This document shows, piece by piece, positions 50,814 through 58,837 of a DNA stretch of 64,000 nucleotides. The stretch spans positions 1 through 64,000 of the forward strand of contig JAAYAY010000265.1 in NCBI GenBank assembly GCA_012719125.1, given 5' to 3'. The number at the start of each line of letters is the position of its first letter. Within the stretch, counting starts at the first letter, position 1. Source of the DNA: Planctomycetaceae bacterium. GTDB taxonomy: Bacteria > Planctomycetota > Planctomycetia > Pirellulales > Thermoguttaceae. The notes below the pieces were generated by a model that searched no databases, had not been told where the DNA came from, and saw nothing but the letters and a program-made list of their open reading frames with translations. The translations under genes were made by a program, and so were the position numbers.

Positions 50814-50884
50814 CTGCTCCCTGTCGTCGCCTGCGCGGATTCGGCCGGAATCGCTCGCGAGCGCTACAGGAGTGCATCTCGCAC

Positions 50885-52000
50885 CTACCAGGCCATCAGG
50901 TCGCCCTCGAAGCCGTCGATCTTGCCAGTGAGGTTCATGATTCGGGCCTTGATCGCCCCGTCGCCCATCAATTCGGCCGCCTCCGGATCCACTTTCTTCA
51001 GCTCCTCGGCCGTCACGTCGACGGACTGGTTGCCGATCACCTTGATCTGGTTCACGTCGAGCCCGCCAAAGTTGTGCAAAGCGTCGCGCGTGAACACGGC
51101 AAGTTGGACCGTCGTGTCGCCCGAGCCGCCGATCTTGCTGATCACCAGCGGGTAGTAGACGAACTTCGACTCGAACCGGTAGGCGATGGCCACCTTGGTC
51201 GTGTCGTCTTCGCTCATGAACGTCAGATCGAAGGCGAAGTAGCGGAAGCCCTGGTCGAAGTACTGGCGGACGATCTTCTCCGCATCCTCGGTGATCAGGG
51301 CGTCGGCCTGGCCCTCGTAGGTCTTCTTGATATAAGCCCGCACCTCGTTGCCGAAGTCGTCGGGGCTGTCGAGCTTCCAAACGAAGATGTTGTGGGTGCC
51401 GATCTTGGCCGTCAGCACCTTCTCGCCCATGCCCACCACCGCCAGCTTCGATCGAATCAGCCGGACGGCTTCCTCAAACGCCTCGGTCGAAGCCGGCAGG
51501 ATCGAGACCGGCTTGCCGGGCAGCGGCAACACGCTCAGCACGGCGCCGCCCCCCTCGATCTGGTTCTCCTCGTTGGTCGAGAGGATCATGATCTCCTCTT
51601 TGCCGTCCCAGGCGATCACGGCGTTCTGCTCCGGCTCCTTGAACGTGAAGCCCATGCCGGCCGCCAGAAACTGGTTCGACGCCGGACGAGGCATCACGCC
51701 CCCGCCGATGTTGATCTGCGTTCCCGAATTGATATTGCTGTTCTGGATGATCTCGTTGTTCGAGTTGATCCGGTTCCCCGAATGGACGTTCGTGTTGCCC
51801 GAGGCGATGTTCGTGTTGTGGCTGTTGTAGTCCCAGTTGACGATCGGCGGGCGGGGCGGCGGCAGCGGCGGCCAGACGTAGGTCGGCGGCACGCGATGGA
51901 TAATGATCTTCCCGCAGTCCGCCCGAACCGGCTGCTCGCCCGGCACAAACGGCGCGGCAATCACTGCAAGCAATGCAATCGCCAGTGTTCTCAGTGCCAT
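50885..52000 (-). CDS. Secreted DUF2330-like protein
   Basis: A 371-aa exported protein. ATG 52000 follows GGGAGGTGA, and the signal peptide ends near PVRADC. A proline-rich strip (TYVWPPLPPPRPP) and an Asn/Gly/Ser-rich strip of repeat-like units (NTNIASGNTNVHSGNRI) cover about 45-95. The remaining domain (AVIAWDGKEEIMILSTNEEN, LPLPGKPVSILPAS, FAFDLTFM) resembles DUF2330, a secreted domain of unknown role. It is divergent from the caspase-PDZ gene, with 204 nt between starts. Confidence 0.6.
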   Translation of the reverse strand: MALRTLAIALLAVIAAPFVPGEQPVRADCGKIIIHRVPPTYVWPPLPPPRPPIVNWDYNSHNTNIASGNTNVHSGNRINSNNEIIQNSNINSGTQINIGGGVMPRPASNQFLAAGMGFTFKEPEQNAVIAWDGKEEIMILSTNEENQIEGGGAVLSVLPLPGKPVSILPASTEAFEEAVRLIRSKLAVVGMGEKVLTAKIGTHNIFVWKLDSPDDFGNEVRAYIKKTYEGQADALITEDAEKIVRQYFDQGFRYFAFDLTFMSEDDTTKVAIAYRFESKFVYYPLVISKIGGSGDTTVQLAVFTRDALHNFGGLDVNQIKVIGNQSVDVTAEELKKVDPEAAELMGDGAIKARIMNLTGKIDGFEGDLMAW

Positions 52001-52204
52001 CGTAGTCACCTCCCGTGCATCATGTTGAGGATGGGTTGCGGCGAGCCTTCGTGGATCGCCCGCTGTTGCTGCCCGGAATTCTAGCCGATTCGGGAATCGT
52101 CAAGAAGTAGACCAACCGAAACCGGCCGGTTGACGCTGAGCAACAATTGGGCGATGATCCTCCGTGGGCAAGCCCGGCAGACTCCGTACCCAGCGAGGTT
52201 CACC

Positions 52205-53473
52205 ATGCAATCTCCAACCGGCAATCGGGCACGATTCTCGTTCCTCCTCCTCTTGATCGGCCTTTGGCTCGGCGCTCCGCAACCGGCACTCGCGGCCAAG
52301 CTCTGCGTGATCATCGCGGGCGACACCCTCGACAAGAACATCGGGCCCGCCGCCGAGCAGAGCCTCCACGACGTGTTTGCCGGCTTCTACACAAACGTCC
52401 CCGAGCCGATGCTCGAAATCGACCAGCTCAAGGGACAGGACTTCACCCAGAACCAGATCGTCGACAGCATCAACCGGATGCCCGTCACCTCGGAAGACGT
52501 GCTGGTCCTCTACGTCTTCTCCCACGGCCAGTACGACGACAAGGGGCACTACTTCGTCGACATCAAGAGCAAGTCGCCCATCTACCGTGCCGACCTGCTT
52601 GCCGCCATGGAGCGAAAAGGCCCACGCCTCCGGGCGCTGATCTCCGATAGCTGCAATACCTATCTGCCTACCGGCAAGATCGATCGCGTCTATGCGGCCC
52701 CTTCCTTCAGACCGGCCGAGAGACTCAGCCCCCTCTTCGTCAAGCTGTTCTTCGGCTACCAGGGGCTGCTCGACGTGAACTCGAGTTCCAAGGATCAGCC
52801 GGCCTTGTGCATCCCCGGCCTCGGCGGCCTGTTTTCCATGACCCTGAGCCTCCCCTACACCGACGAAATGCTCGACGGCCTGTTTGAAACCGAAATCCAG
52901 AAAGGATCCCGGCTCGGCAACACGATCAAGGCGATCAACTTCGTTCCCGGCCTGTTCTTCTCCGCCACGGATCAGTCCCGCTCCTGGGACGAAGTGCTCA
53001 ACTACTGCCAGAACCAGTTCGACACCACCTACCTGCCCGTCTTCCAGTCGCTCAACGTCGCCCAGAAGATCTCCCGAATCACCATGCCGGCTGAAACCTC
53101 CGTACCGGCGGGAATCAGCAGCAGCGGCGGTGGCGGTGGAGGCTGGGGCGGCGGCGGACCACAACCGGGCCGTTTTCCACCCGGCACGGTCGTGACCCTG
53201 CAGGCGGGCGACATCATCCTCAGCGTCAACGGCCAGGCCATCCTCCAACTCACCGACTACTGGAACTCCGTCAAGACCTCAGGCACGGAGATGCACTTCA
53301 CCCTCCAGAGCGCCCACGACGGAAACGTCTACCACCTGAAGACCCGGCTGTTCGACTCCTCGGCCGACTCGCGGTTCGGCGTCCTCGCCGAGCAGATGTC
53401 CGGCCGCAACGGCGTCCTGGTCCGCAGTGTGCGCCGCGGCTACCCGGGCTCGCAGTGCGTGATCGTGGAGTAG
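52205..53473 (+). CDS. Secreted caspase-fold peptidase with PDZ domain
   Basis: A 422-aa exported protein; the ATG at 52205 gives a signal peptide ending ALAAK. Residues 32-290 are a caspase/metacaspase-like (C14) domain with the dyad His107 in YVFSHGQYDD and Cys150 in LISDSCNTY. A Gly-rich hinge (about 310-325) leads to a PDZ domain (about 328-400: VVTLQAGDIILSVNGQAILQ). Activity as a periplasmic Arg/Lys-specific protease is possible; the hemin-type or legumain-type caspase relatives are alternatives. A hairpin repeat starts 8 nt after the stop. It lies between DUF2330-like and VIT-VWA genes, both also exported. Confidence 0.8.
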   Translation: MQSPTGNRARFSFLLLLIGLWLGAPQPALAAKLCVIIAGDTLDKNIGPAAEQSLHDVFAGFYTNVPEPMLEIDQLKGQDFTQNQIVDSINRMPVTSEDVLVLYVFSHGQYDDKGHYFVDIKSKSPIYRADLLAAMERKGPRLRALISDSCNTYLPTGKIDRVYAAPSFRPAERLSPLFVKLFFGYQGLLDVNSSSKDQPALCIPGLGGLFSMTLSLPYTDEMLDGLFETEIQKGSRLGNTIKAINFVPGLFFSATDQSRSWDEVLNYCQNQFDTTYLPVFQSLNVAQKISRITMPAETSVPAGISSSGGGGGGWGGGGPQPGRFPPGTVVTLQAGDIILSVNGQAILQLTDYWNSVKTSGTEMHFTLQSAHDGNVYHLKTRLFDSSADSRFGVLAEQMSGRNGVLVRSVRRGYPGSQCVIVE

Positions 53474-53480
53474 CTTCTTC

Positions 53481-53507
53481 GGAGTGCGATGACTCGTCAT
53501 CGCTTTC
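53481..53507 (+). repeat. GCGATGACTCGTCATCGC hairpin repeat, copy 2
   Basis: Identical over 27 nt to 48450-48476: stem GCGATGA/TCATCGC with loop CTCG and then TTTC. It starts 8 nt after the caspase-PDZ stop codon and just before the convergent VIT-VWA gene end. Confidence 0.75.
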
Positions 53508-53531
53508 GATAGACCCCATTCTTCGACTTCG

Positions 53532-55934
53532 CTACGGCTCAACCAGATAGGTCCGATCGGCCACGTTCACGATCACCGGTTCGTCGAACACCAGGTACTG
53601 AGTGAGTTCCTTGCCGTGGTGCTTGGCGAGACGGAAATACTCGTCGCTGAACTGCTTCACCCGAACCGCGTTCTTCTGCTGGGCCTCCGTGGCCGTCGAA
53701 TCGACCCACTGGCCCTCGCGCAGGTAGAACGCTCGATTGGCAATCTGCCGGACGGTCTGCTGTGCCTGGCGGATTTCGCTCTCACTCTCATAAAGTGACT
53801 CGCCGGCCACAACGCCACGAGGGACGCCCGCGGGGCTTGAGAAGGCTTGTCCGGCTGCCGCCCCATAGCCGCCTCCCATACCACCCATGCCGCCCATAGC
53901 ACCAGGCTGCCCGGCGGCAGGCGGCCCGCCCGCCATGCTGGAGATGCTCGGTGATGCGGGCGCGGCAGCGGTCTGAGCTCGCTGCAAGGACCCCTTGTAG
54001 GCCCGTTGGCTGAAACCGTAGGCCCCGTCCGCAACCTTGAGCGCGTCCAGCCGGCGCGTGGCCGTCGAAGCATTCACCGCCAGATCCGTCACACGGGTAT
54101 TCTCGTCGGCCAGAAACGACGTGTAGGGCGTGAGAATCCCGTGGCGTGTGGATAACTGGACGAGCTCGTCGATGAGTTCCTTGTTCTTGCCCTGCAAGTC
54201 CAACTCGTCGAGGATCTCCCCGACCCGGCGCACGGCCCACAGCTTCTCGATGAAAGCAAACGATTCGTCGTCGCTCTTCTTGGCCAACTTGGCCGGGAAG
54301 TCATAGGTCTGCTCCTTCTCGCCGATCGATCCGCTCACCACCACCTTGGCCGCTCCCGCCGTCCGGTAACGGCCGACCATCACCAACTGCTCCCCGGCGA
54401 ACAGGTCAAAGGCGCCCTTAGGATAGACGCGATTGATCAGCTTCCCGTGCCCTTCATTCTCGTCGAAGGTGAACTCCAGATTCACGTCGGTGAGCACGGG
54501 CGACTCGATCCGCCGGTAAAGCCGACTGACCCGATCCTCGATGTCCTCCTCCGGCCGCACGTATTCGCTCTGGCCGTGGTTCTCGCGAACCAGCTTGTCG
54601 AGCAACCGGCTGTTCACGTCGTAGCCTACGCCGAACGTGAAAATCCGGGCACGCACCTCGTTGACCTCCTTCGCCCGCTCGACAATCTGGGCCTCGTCGG
54701 TCTTGCCTGCCGTCGGCAACCCGTCGGTCAGGAAGACCACGTAGCTGGGGCGCTTCGAATCCGTCAATTGTTTGAGGGCCGTCTGCAGCGCTTCGTCGAT
54801 ATTCGTGCTGCCGCCGGCATAGATCCCTTCGATGAAACCCTGCGCCTCGTCTCGCGTCTTCTCGTCGTAACGCTGCAGCTCGGGCCGAAACGACTCTACC
54901 GCACTGTCGTAGGCGATGATGTTGAACAGGTCGCCCTTCCGCAGATTGCCGAGCACGAACTCCAGAGCACCGCGGGCCTGCTCGATCTTCTTGCCGCTCA
55001 TGCTCCCCGAGCGATCGACGACGAAGACCACCGTCTTGGCGGGCAGCTTCTCATCCTCCGACTCGATTTTCGGCGTGGCGAGCAGCAGGAAGTAGCCGTC
55101 CTCCTCCCCCTCGGGCCGGTAGCTGAGCACCTTCGTGCTCACCTTGCCCCGCCCCAAGTCGTAAAACAGGCGGAAGTCGGAGGTGGGAACCTCCTTCTCG
55201 GCTTCATAGGTGACCGTCGCCCGCCGATCCCCCGATCGCTTGATCTTCACCTCGTGGGTGGGGCTATAGATGTTCTTCAAGTCCTGCGCCGTTTCCAGCG
55301 TGATGCGAAAGCGGACCTTGTCCACTGCGTGCGACGTGTACTTGGCCGTGCTCAACGGAAACAGAAAATCGGTCAGCCCGTCCTGCATCCGCAGCAGTTG
55401 GGAATAGGTGAGCGTCACGGTTCGTTTGGCCCCGGCAGGAACCGGAAAGACGCTCGTCTTGAACAAGCCCGTCCCCATCCATTCCAGCAGGGCCGGGTCT
55501 TTGTTCTTGCGGACGATGTCCTCGTAGAGCCGGCGGGCTTCGTCGGCCGGCAGAAGCTTGGCGGGAAACTCCTTCCCATCGACCAGCAGCGTGAGCGAGT
55601 CGACGGCGCCGTCGTAAGGCAACGGGAAGACGAACGAAACCTCGAGTTGGCTGCTTCCCGTATTGACGAACGACTGCGACACCTGGACCTGGGCAACCTG
55701 GTCGACCAGACGGGCGTCAACCTCCAGCTCCCCGATCTTGTAGGTCGCCGGCGGCTCGGGCCGGGGATGCGGCATGGGATGGGGGGGATGCGGATGAGGC
55801 GGCCAGATGATCGGCGGCCGCGGCAACCGCACCGACTGATTAGGATCAACTACAATCAAGACCCCTTGACCGCGAGCCGTCGATGCGGCCCCCAAACAGA
55901 ACAAGGCCAACAAAATGGCAATCCGTCGTCCCAT
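53532..55934 (-). CDS. Secreted VIT and von Willebrand A domain protein
   Basis: An 800-aa exported protein; ATG 55934 gives signal peptide MGRRIAILLALFCLGAAS, and an in-frame upstream extension to 56108 is rejected. A Pro/His-rich strip at 40-62 is followed by a VIT domain (about 63-200: VAQVQVSQSFVNTGSSQLEV), then a VWA domain from about 300 with an intact MIDAS DRSGSMS at 307-313. The C-terminal part includes a Gly/Met-rich strip (GAMGGMGGMGGGYG). Such proteins resemble inter-alpha-trypsin-inhibitor heavy chains and may form periplasmic adhesion or chaperone assemblies. The Pro-rich N-terminal strip is like that of the DUF2330-like neighbour. Confidence 0.88.
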   Translation of the reverse strand: MGRRIAILLALFCLGAASTARGQGVLIVVDPNQSVRLPRPPIIWPPHPHPPHPMPHPRPEPPATYKIGELEVDARLVDQVAQVQVSQSFVNTGSSQLEVSFVFPLPYDGAVDSLTLLVDGKEFPAKLLPADEARRLYEDIVRKNKDPALLEWMGTGLFKTSVFPVPAGAKRTVTLTYSQLLRMQDGLTDFLFPLSTAKYTSHAVDKVRFRITLETAQDLKNIYSPTHEVKIKRSGDRRATVTYEAEKEVPTSDFRLFYDLGRGKVSTKVLSYRPEGEEDGYFLLLATPKIESEDEKLPAKTVVFVVDRSGSMSGKKIEQARGALEFVLGNLRKGDLFNIIAYDSAVESFRPELQRYDEKTRDEAQGFIEGIYAGGSTNIDEALQTALKQLTDSKRPSYVVFLTDGLPTAGKTDEAQIVERAKEVNEVRARIFTFGVGYDVNSRLLDKLVRENHGQSEYVRPEEDIEDRVSRLYRRIESPVLTDVNLEFTFDENEGHGKLINRVYPKGAFDLFAGEQLVMVGRYRTAGAAKVVVSGSIGEKEQTYDFPAKLAKKSDDESFAFIEKLWAVRRVGEILDELDLQGKNKELIDELVQLSTRHGILTPYTSFLADENTRVTDLAVNASTATRRLDALKVADGAYGFSQRAYKGSLQRAQTAAAPASPSISSMAGGPPAAGQPGAMGGMGGMGGGYGAAAGQAFSSPAGVPRGVVAGESLYESESEIRQAQQTVRQIANRAFYLREGQWVDSTATEAQQKNAVRVKQFSDEYFRLAKHHGKELTQYLVFDEPVIVNVADRTYLVEP

Positions 55935-56129
55935 GGCACCGGTCTCCCCTGCAAACAACCATTCCCTAACGAACCCAACGCCTACACCCTCAAAGACGAA
56001 CCACCTATCAAGAAGTTTCACGGAGATTGGATCGTTTGGCAATGATCCCACGCGATCCCCTCTGCTAAGGGAAGCCGGAAGACGCGGGAAGTTGAGGGGA
56101 AAAAACAACTCCGTTTAATTGGGCGGCGC

Positions 56130-56181
56130 CACTTCGGGGTGGTGCAGGGAGCCGAAACCTTTGCGGCAGAGTCGTTTAACC
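56130..56181 (+). repeat. 52-bp dispersed repeat, copy 2
   Basis: Matches 112-163 (minus strand) at 46 of 52 positions. It runs directly into the foldback at 56174-56263. Confidence 0.7.
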
Positions 56182-56263
56182 CGCTGCCGCAGGCGAGGAC
56201 TGCTAACCATCCCAAAGCGGCCTTTAATCGGTGAACGACCTCGCCTGCGGCAGCGGGTTAAAC
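56174..56263. repeat. Perfect 25-bp foldback
   Basis: GTTTAACCCGCTGCCGCAGG continuing CGAGG (56174-56198) is the exact reverse complement of 56239-56263, with 40 nt between. This and the neighbouring 52-bp repeat occupy the gene-free stretch between the VIT-VWA gene and the ACT gene. Confidence 0.88.
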
Positions 56264-56404
56264 AATCCTCTGCTGGGACCTGCGTTCACCGGCATTGGCA
56301 AGAGTGACGCTGTCCGTCTAACCAGTTCGAGGGATTTCGGCTGCAAGACAGTCAATTCGGGCAAGCTGTCGAACCTCACGTCCTCCAGAACTGTCCGTAT
56401 TTCA

Positions 56405-56432
56405 TTGACGTCAACCATTTCCTTGCTATTAT
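56405..56432 (+). promoter_or_regulatory. Candidate promoter for the ACT-domain gene
   Basis: -35 TTGACG (56405-56410), 16-nt spacer, -10 TATTAT (56427-56432). It would give a leader of about 230 nt before the start at 56670. The 16-nt spacing equals that of the other clear promoters of this window. Confidence 0.55.
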
Positions 56433-56474
56433 CCAATGTGTGGAAGCGATTGCGTCCGGCTCGTGCGGGCAAGC

Positions 56475-56507
56475 GCGGTTTTTCCCCTCCTAGGGGATGA
56501 AAACCGC
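56475..56507 (+). promoter_or_regulatory. Leader hairpin of the ACT-domain gene
   Basis: GCGGTTTT (56475-56482) pairs with AAAACCGC (56500-56507), and CCCCT (56484-56488) pairs with AGGGG (56492-56496), giving about 13 bp with a CCT loop. No T-run follows, so it is more likely a leader structure than a terminator. No known riboswitch motif was recognised. Confidence 0.5.
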
Positions 56508-56669
56508 AGGCGTCTTGTGGCCGGCAACAAGTGAGGACGGAGCCTCCCGAAACAACTCCTCGTGAGAACGTTCGCGAGAGTCTCCTCTCACCCAGCGCCG
56601 GCCGGCGCGTAGTCGCTTACCGATCGACTTCCTCTAGTTTCTCTTCACTCTTGAGAAAGGAGGAGCGGA

Positions 56670-57122
56670 ATGAGAACTGCCAAGCAACTCTCGGTCAGTC
56701 TCGTCAACAAACCTGGGCGGCTCGCCGACATGCTCGGCGCTCTGGCAAAAGGAAAGGTCAACTTTCTCGCCCTGTCTGTCATGGATTCGCGGGATCGCGG
56801 CATGGTCCGCTTCGTCCCCGACGAGTTCGACGCTGCCACCGAGGTCTTGGAGAAACTCAACATTCGCTTCGATGCCGCCGACGTGCTGCTCGTCGACGTC
56901 CCCAATCAGAACGGGGCCTTCCGCAACATCTGCGAGCGGCTCGCATCGGACCACCTCAACATCGACTACGCCTATTGCTCCGTGAACACGGAAAAAGGCG
57001 CAAAAGGCAACATGCTGGCCGTCATCAAGGTCAACGACCTGAGCAAGGCCCAAAAGGTCTTGCAGACGAACGGCCAATCCAAGAGACAATTGCCGGGCCG
57101 CCGGCCCGTCCACGCCCGCTGA
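56670..57122 (+). CDS. Tandem ACT-domain protein
   Basis: A 150-aa protein with two ACT domains: residues 1-70 (QLSVSLVNKPGRLADMLGAL) and 75-140 (NQNGAFRNICERLASDHLN), with a basic tail (KRQLPGRRPVHAR). It is a distant relative of the ACT protein at 37196. A strong AAAGGAGGAG site precedes the ATG. It appears to be a single-gene unit: promoter at 56405, structured leader, terminator at 57189. A ligand-sensing or regulatory role is inferred from the fold. Confidence 0.82.
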   Translation: MRTAKQLSVSLVNKPGRLADMLGALAKGKVNFLALSVMDSRDRGMVRFVPDEFDAATEVLEKLNIRFDAADVLLVDVPNQNGAFRNICERLASDHLNIDYAYCSVNTEKGAKGNMLAVIKVNDLSKAQKVLQTNGQSKRQLPGRRPVHAR

Positions 57123-57188
57123 GACCTCTCAGCTTGCGTGGTTTCTCACATAGGTCAGCCACCGCCTGACCCAAACGAATTCAACAAC

Positions 57189-57229
57189 GGGCGACCTCCG
57201 GAGCGAGTAGCGAGGTCGCCCGCTTTTCT
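57189..57229 (+). terminator. Intrinsic terminator after the ACT gene
   Basis: GGGCGACCTC (57189-57198), 13-nt loop, GAGGTCGCCC (57212-57221), then GCTTTTCT. A perfect 10-bp GC-rich stem with a short T-run, 67 nt after the stop codon. Confidence 0.8.
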
Positions 57230-57416
57230 GCGCGGTATCCTCAGTCAGAAGACGGATTCCGACACACCAACCCGAAGCGCAAGTGAGGACAGAAGAGGAT
57301 GATACCTGGAAGCAAGGTGAATCGTGCACGCACGCCTTTGCCCGCGCATTAGCCGCACACATCGGATACACTGCGAAGAGCGTCAACAATCCCGGTCCCC
57401 TCTGCGACCACCTGCC

Positions 57417-58019
57417 ATGCGTTCCGTCCTATTCTGGCTGCATATCGCCCAAACCTTCGGCATTCTGATCGCCGTCGTCCTTGCAGTGATCGATATCGAG
57501 AGCATCGTGATTTCGGGACCGATCCTGAGTGTCACCGGGGCGCTCATTGCCTTCCTTGCCCATCACCGAGACCACCTGCTCGGGCTCCTCTTCGGCCTGT
57601 CGGCTCCTACCGTTGCCGCATTCTGCCTGTTTGTGATCGCCATGCTGGAATGGAGTCCGGCCGACGCCCAAGTTCCCGTGGCCGCATTTCTGGTCCTCTA
57701 CGGACTCCTCTGTGTTCCGGGCTGCGTGCTGACGGAGGCCGAGTTCCATAGTTCGCGCGATTCGCGTCGCAAGGTCCACTTTCAGTACAGCATCGCAGCC
57801 ATGCTCGTCTTGATGCTTGTGCTCGCGATCGTCCTCGGCCTGGCACAAACGGCCGGAGGGAAGGGACTTGCTGCCGGGATCTCGCTGGCTTATCTGTTCG
57901 CGCTGTTCTACGTCCTCAATCAGTTTTTCCGCAACCGCCGACTGCAGAAGCTGGCCGGATTGCCGTCCATGTTCTCCGCGCCAAGGGTTTCTCAGTCGGA
58001 ATCGCCGTTCGATCCTTAG
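57417..58019 (+). CDS. Hypothetical multi-pass membrane protein
   Basis: A 200-aa protein with about six hydrophobic segments (near residues 5-25, 33-50, 58-80, 90-108, 128-150 and 155-175). RRKVHFQYSIAAMLVLMLVL resembles the planctomycete 'FSIxxLL' membrane-helix motif. ATG 57417 is chosen as the first Met before the hydrophobic N-terminus (MRSVLFWLHIAQTFGI). The function is unknown. It converges with the EIIA-like gene with 7 nt between stops. Confidence 0.65.
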   Translation: MRSVLFWLHIAQTFGILIAVVLAVIDIESIVISGPILSVTGALIAFLAHHRDHLLGLLFGLSAPTVAAFCLFVIAMLEWSPADAQVPVAAFLVLYGLLCVPGCVLTEAEFHSSRDSRRKVHFQYSIAAMLVLMLVLAIVLGLAQTAGGKGLAAGISLAYLFALFYVLNQFFRNRRLQKLAGLPSMFSAPRVSQSESPFDP

Positions 58020-58026
58020 CCTTTGG

Positions 58027-58587
58027 TCAACTTCGCGGGCGGATGATCCTCGCAATCTTCGCCAACGCCCGAATATGGTCGGACGAACCATCGCTAGGCG
58101 AGAGCAGCAATACGATCAAATGAACCGGTTGTTGGTCGACGCTGTCAAAATCAATCCCTGTCGCCGACCAGGCAACGGTTCCGACTTCACGTGTGACCGC
58201 CGGATGCTTGCTGTGGGGAAGGGCCACTCCTTCGCCGATTCCGGTTGATCCCAGTTCTTCGCGCCGCAGGAGCGTGGCCACAATGCTGTCGACCTCACCT
58301 TCGGGGAGGCTTCCCGACTCGACGAGGCTTTCCACAATCTCGCGGAGTGCATCGTGTTTGTGGAGTGCTTTCAGGTCGGGAAGCACGGCGTCGGAATTCA
58401 TGAAAGGCAGCTCGCCCAGGCCGATTGCCCGCAACAGGCGAGATAAGACCCCGCACTCGGGGCATCCGGCGGGGCCGTCGTTCGATAACGTGCTCATATT
58501 CAGGCGATTTCCGCAAGTCTGGCAGTATTGTTCGGCTTCCATCGTTTCCGCGTTGGCAGTCTCAACAGCGATACTCAAATCGTTCAT
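58027..58587 (-). CDS. Zinc-ribbon plus PTS EIIA (PtsN-like) domain protein
   Basis: A 186-aa protein. Residues 20-47 form a zinc-ribbon-like C-x2-C ... C-x2-C (Cys22, Cys25, Cys42, Cys45). From about 60 comes a mannitol/nitrogen-type EIIA domain, with the phospho-acceptor His125 in GEGVALPHSKHP. The domain stops early: after ALAKIARII it ends in RPRS, about 20-25 residues short of a usual EIIA. It is probably regulatory rather than a sugar transporter subunit. AGAGGAG precedes the ATG. It is transcribed divergently from the sigma-kinase operon, with 250 nt between. Confidence 0.78.
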   Translation of the reverse strand: MNDLSIAVETANAETMEAEQYCQTCGNRLNMSTLSNDGPAGCPECGVLSRLLRAIGLGELPFMNSDAVLPDLKALHKHDALREIVESLVESGSLPEGEVDSIVATLLRREELGSTGIGEGVALPHSKHPAVTREVGTVAWSATGIDFDSVDQQPVHLIVLLLSPSDGSSDHIRALAKIARIIRPRS

Positions 58588-58837
58588 TGGATCTCCTCTT
58601 TGTGGAGAATGCAGACGTAAGGATCCCCATTGCTTTTGAACTCGCTGCCGAGCAAGAATAGAGCGGAGTTTTTTTGAAATTTTCTGATTTCTTTTGTGGT
58701 TTCACCACCGAGATTCGTCGGGCTGCGAGTATATCTATACTGCCGTCCGGTTTCGGTACCGCGATGCGGGGGAGAAAGTGCGGGCGTGCAAAGCCTGCGC
58801 GGACAACCCATGGCTTGCGACATCGAGGCGGAGTGAC

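Noticed and set aside
56224-56472. Minus-strand 82-codon frame containing VDVNEIRTVLEDVRFDSLPE
   Set aside because: The middle looks protein-like, but the frame ends in the foldback repeat and the start lacks a proper ribosome site. It could be a gene remnant; evidence is too thin to annotate.
58694-58837. N-terminal extension of the sigma factor
   Set aside because: The added 48 residues look random, and the ATG at 58838 has a GGAG site and a family-like start.
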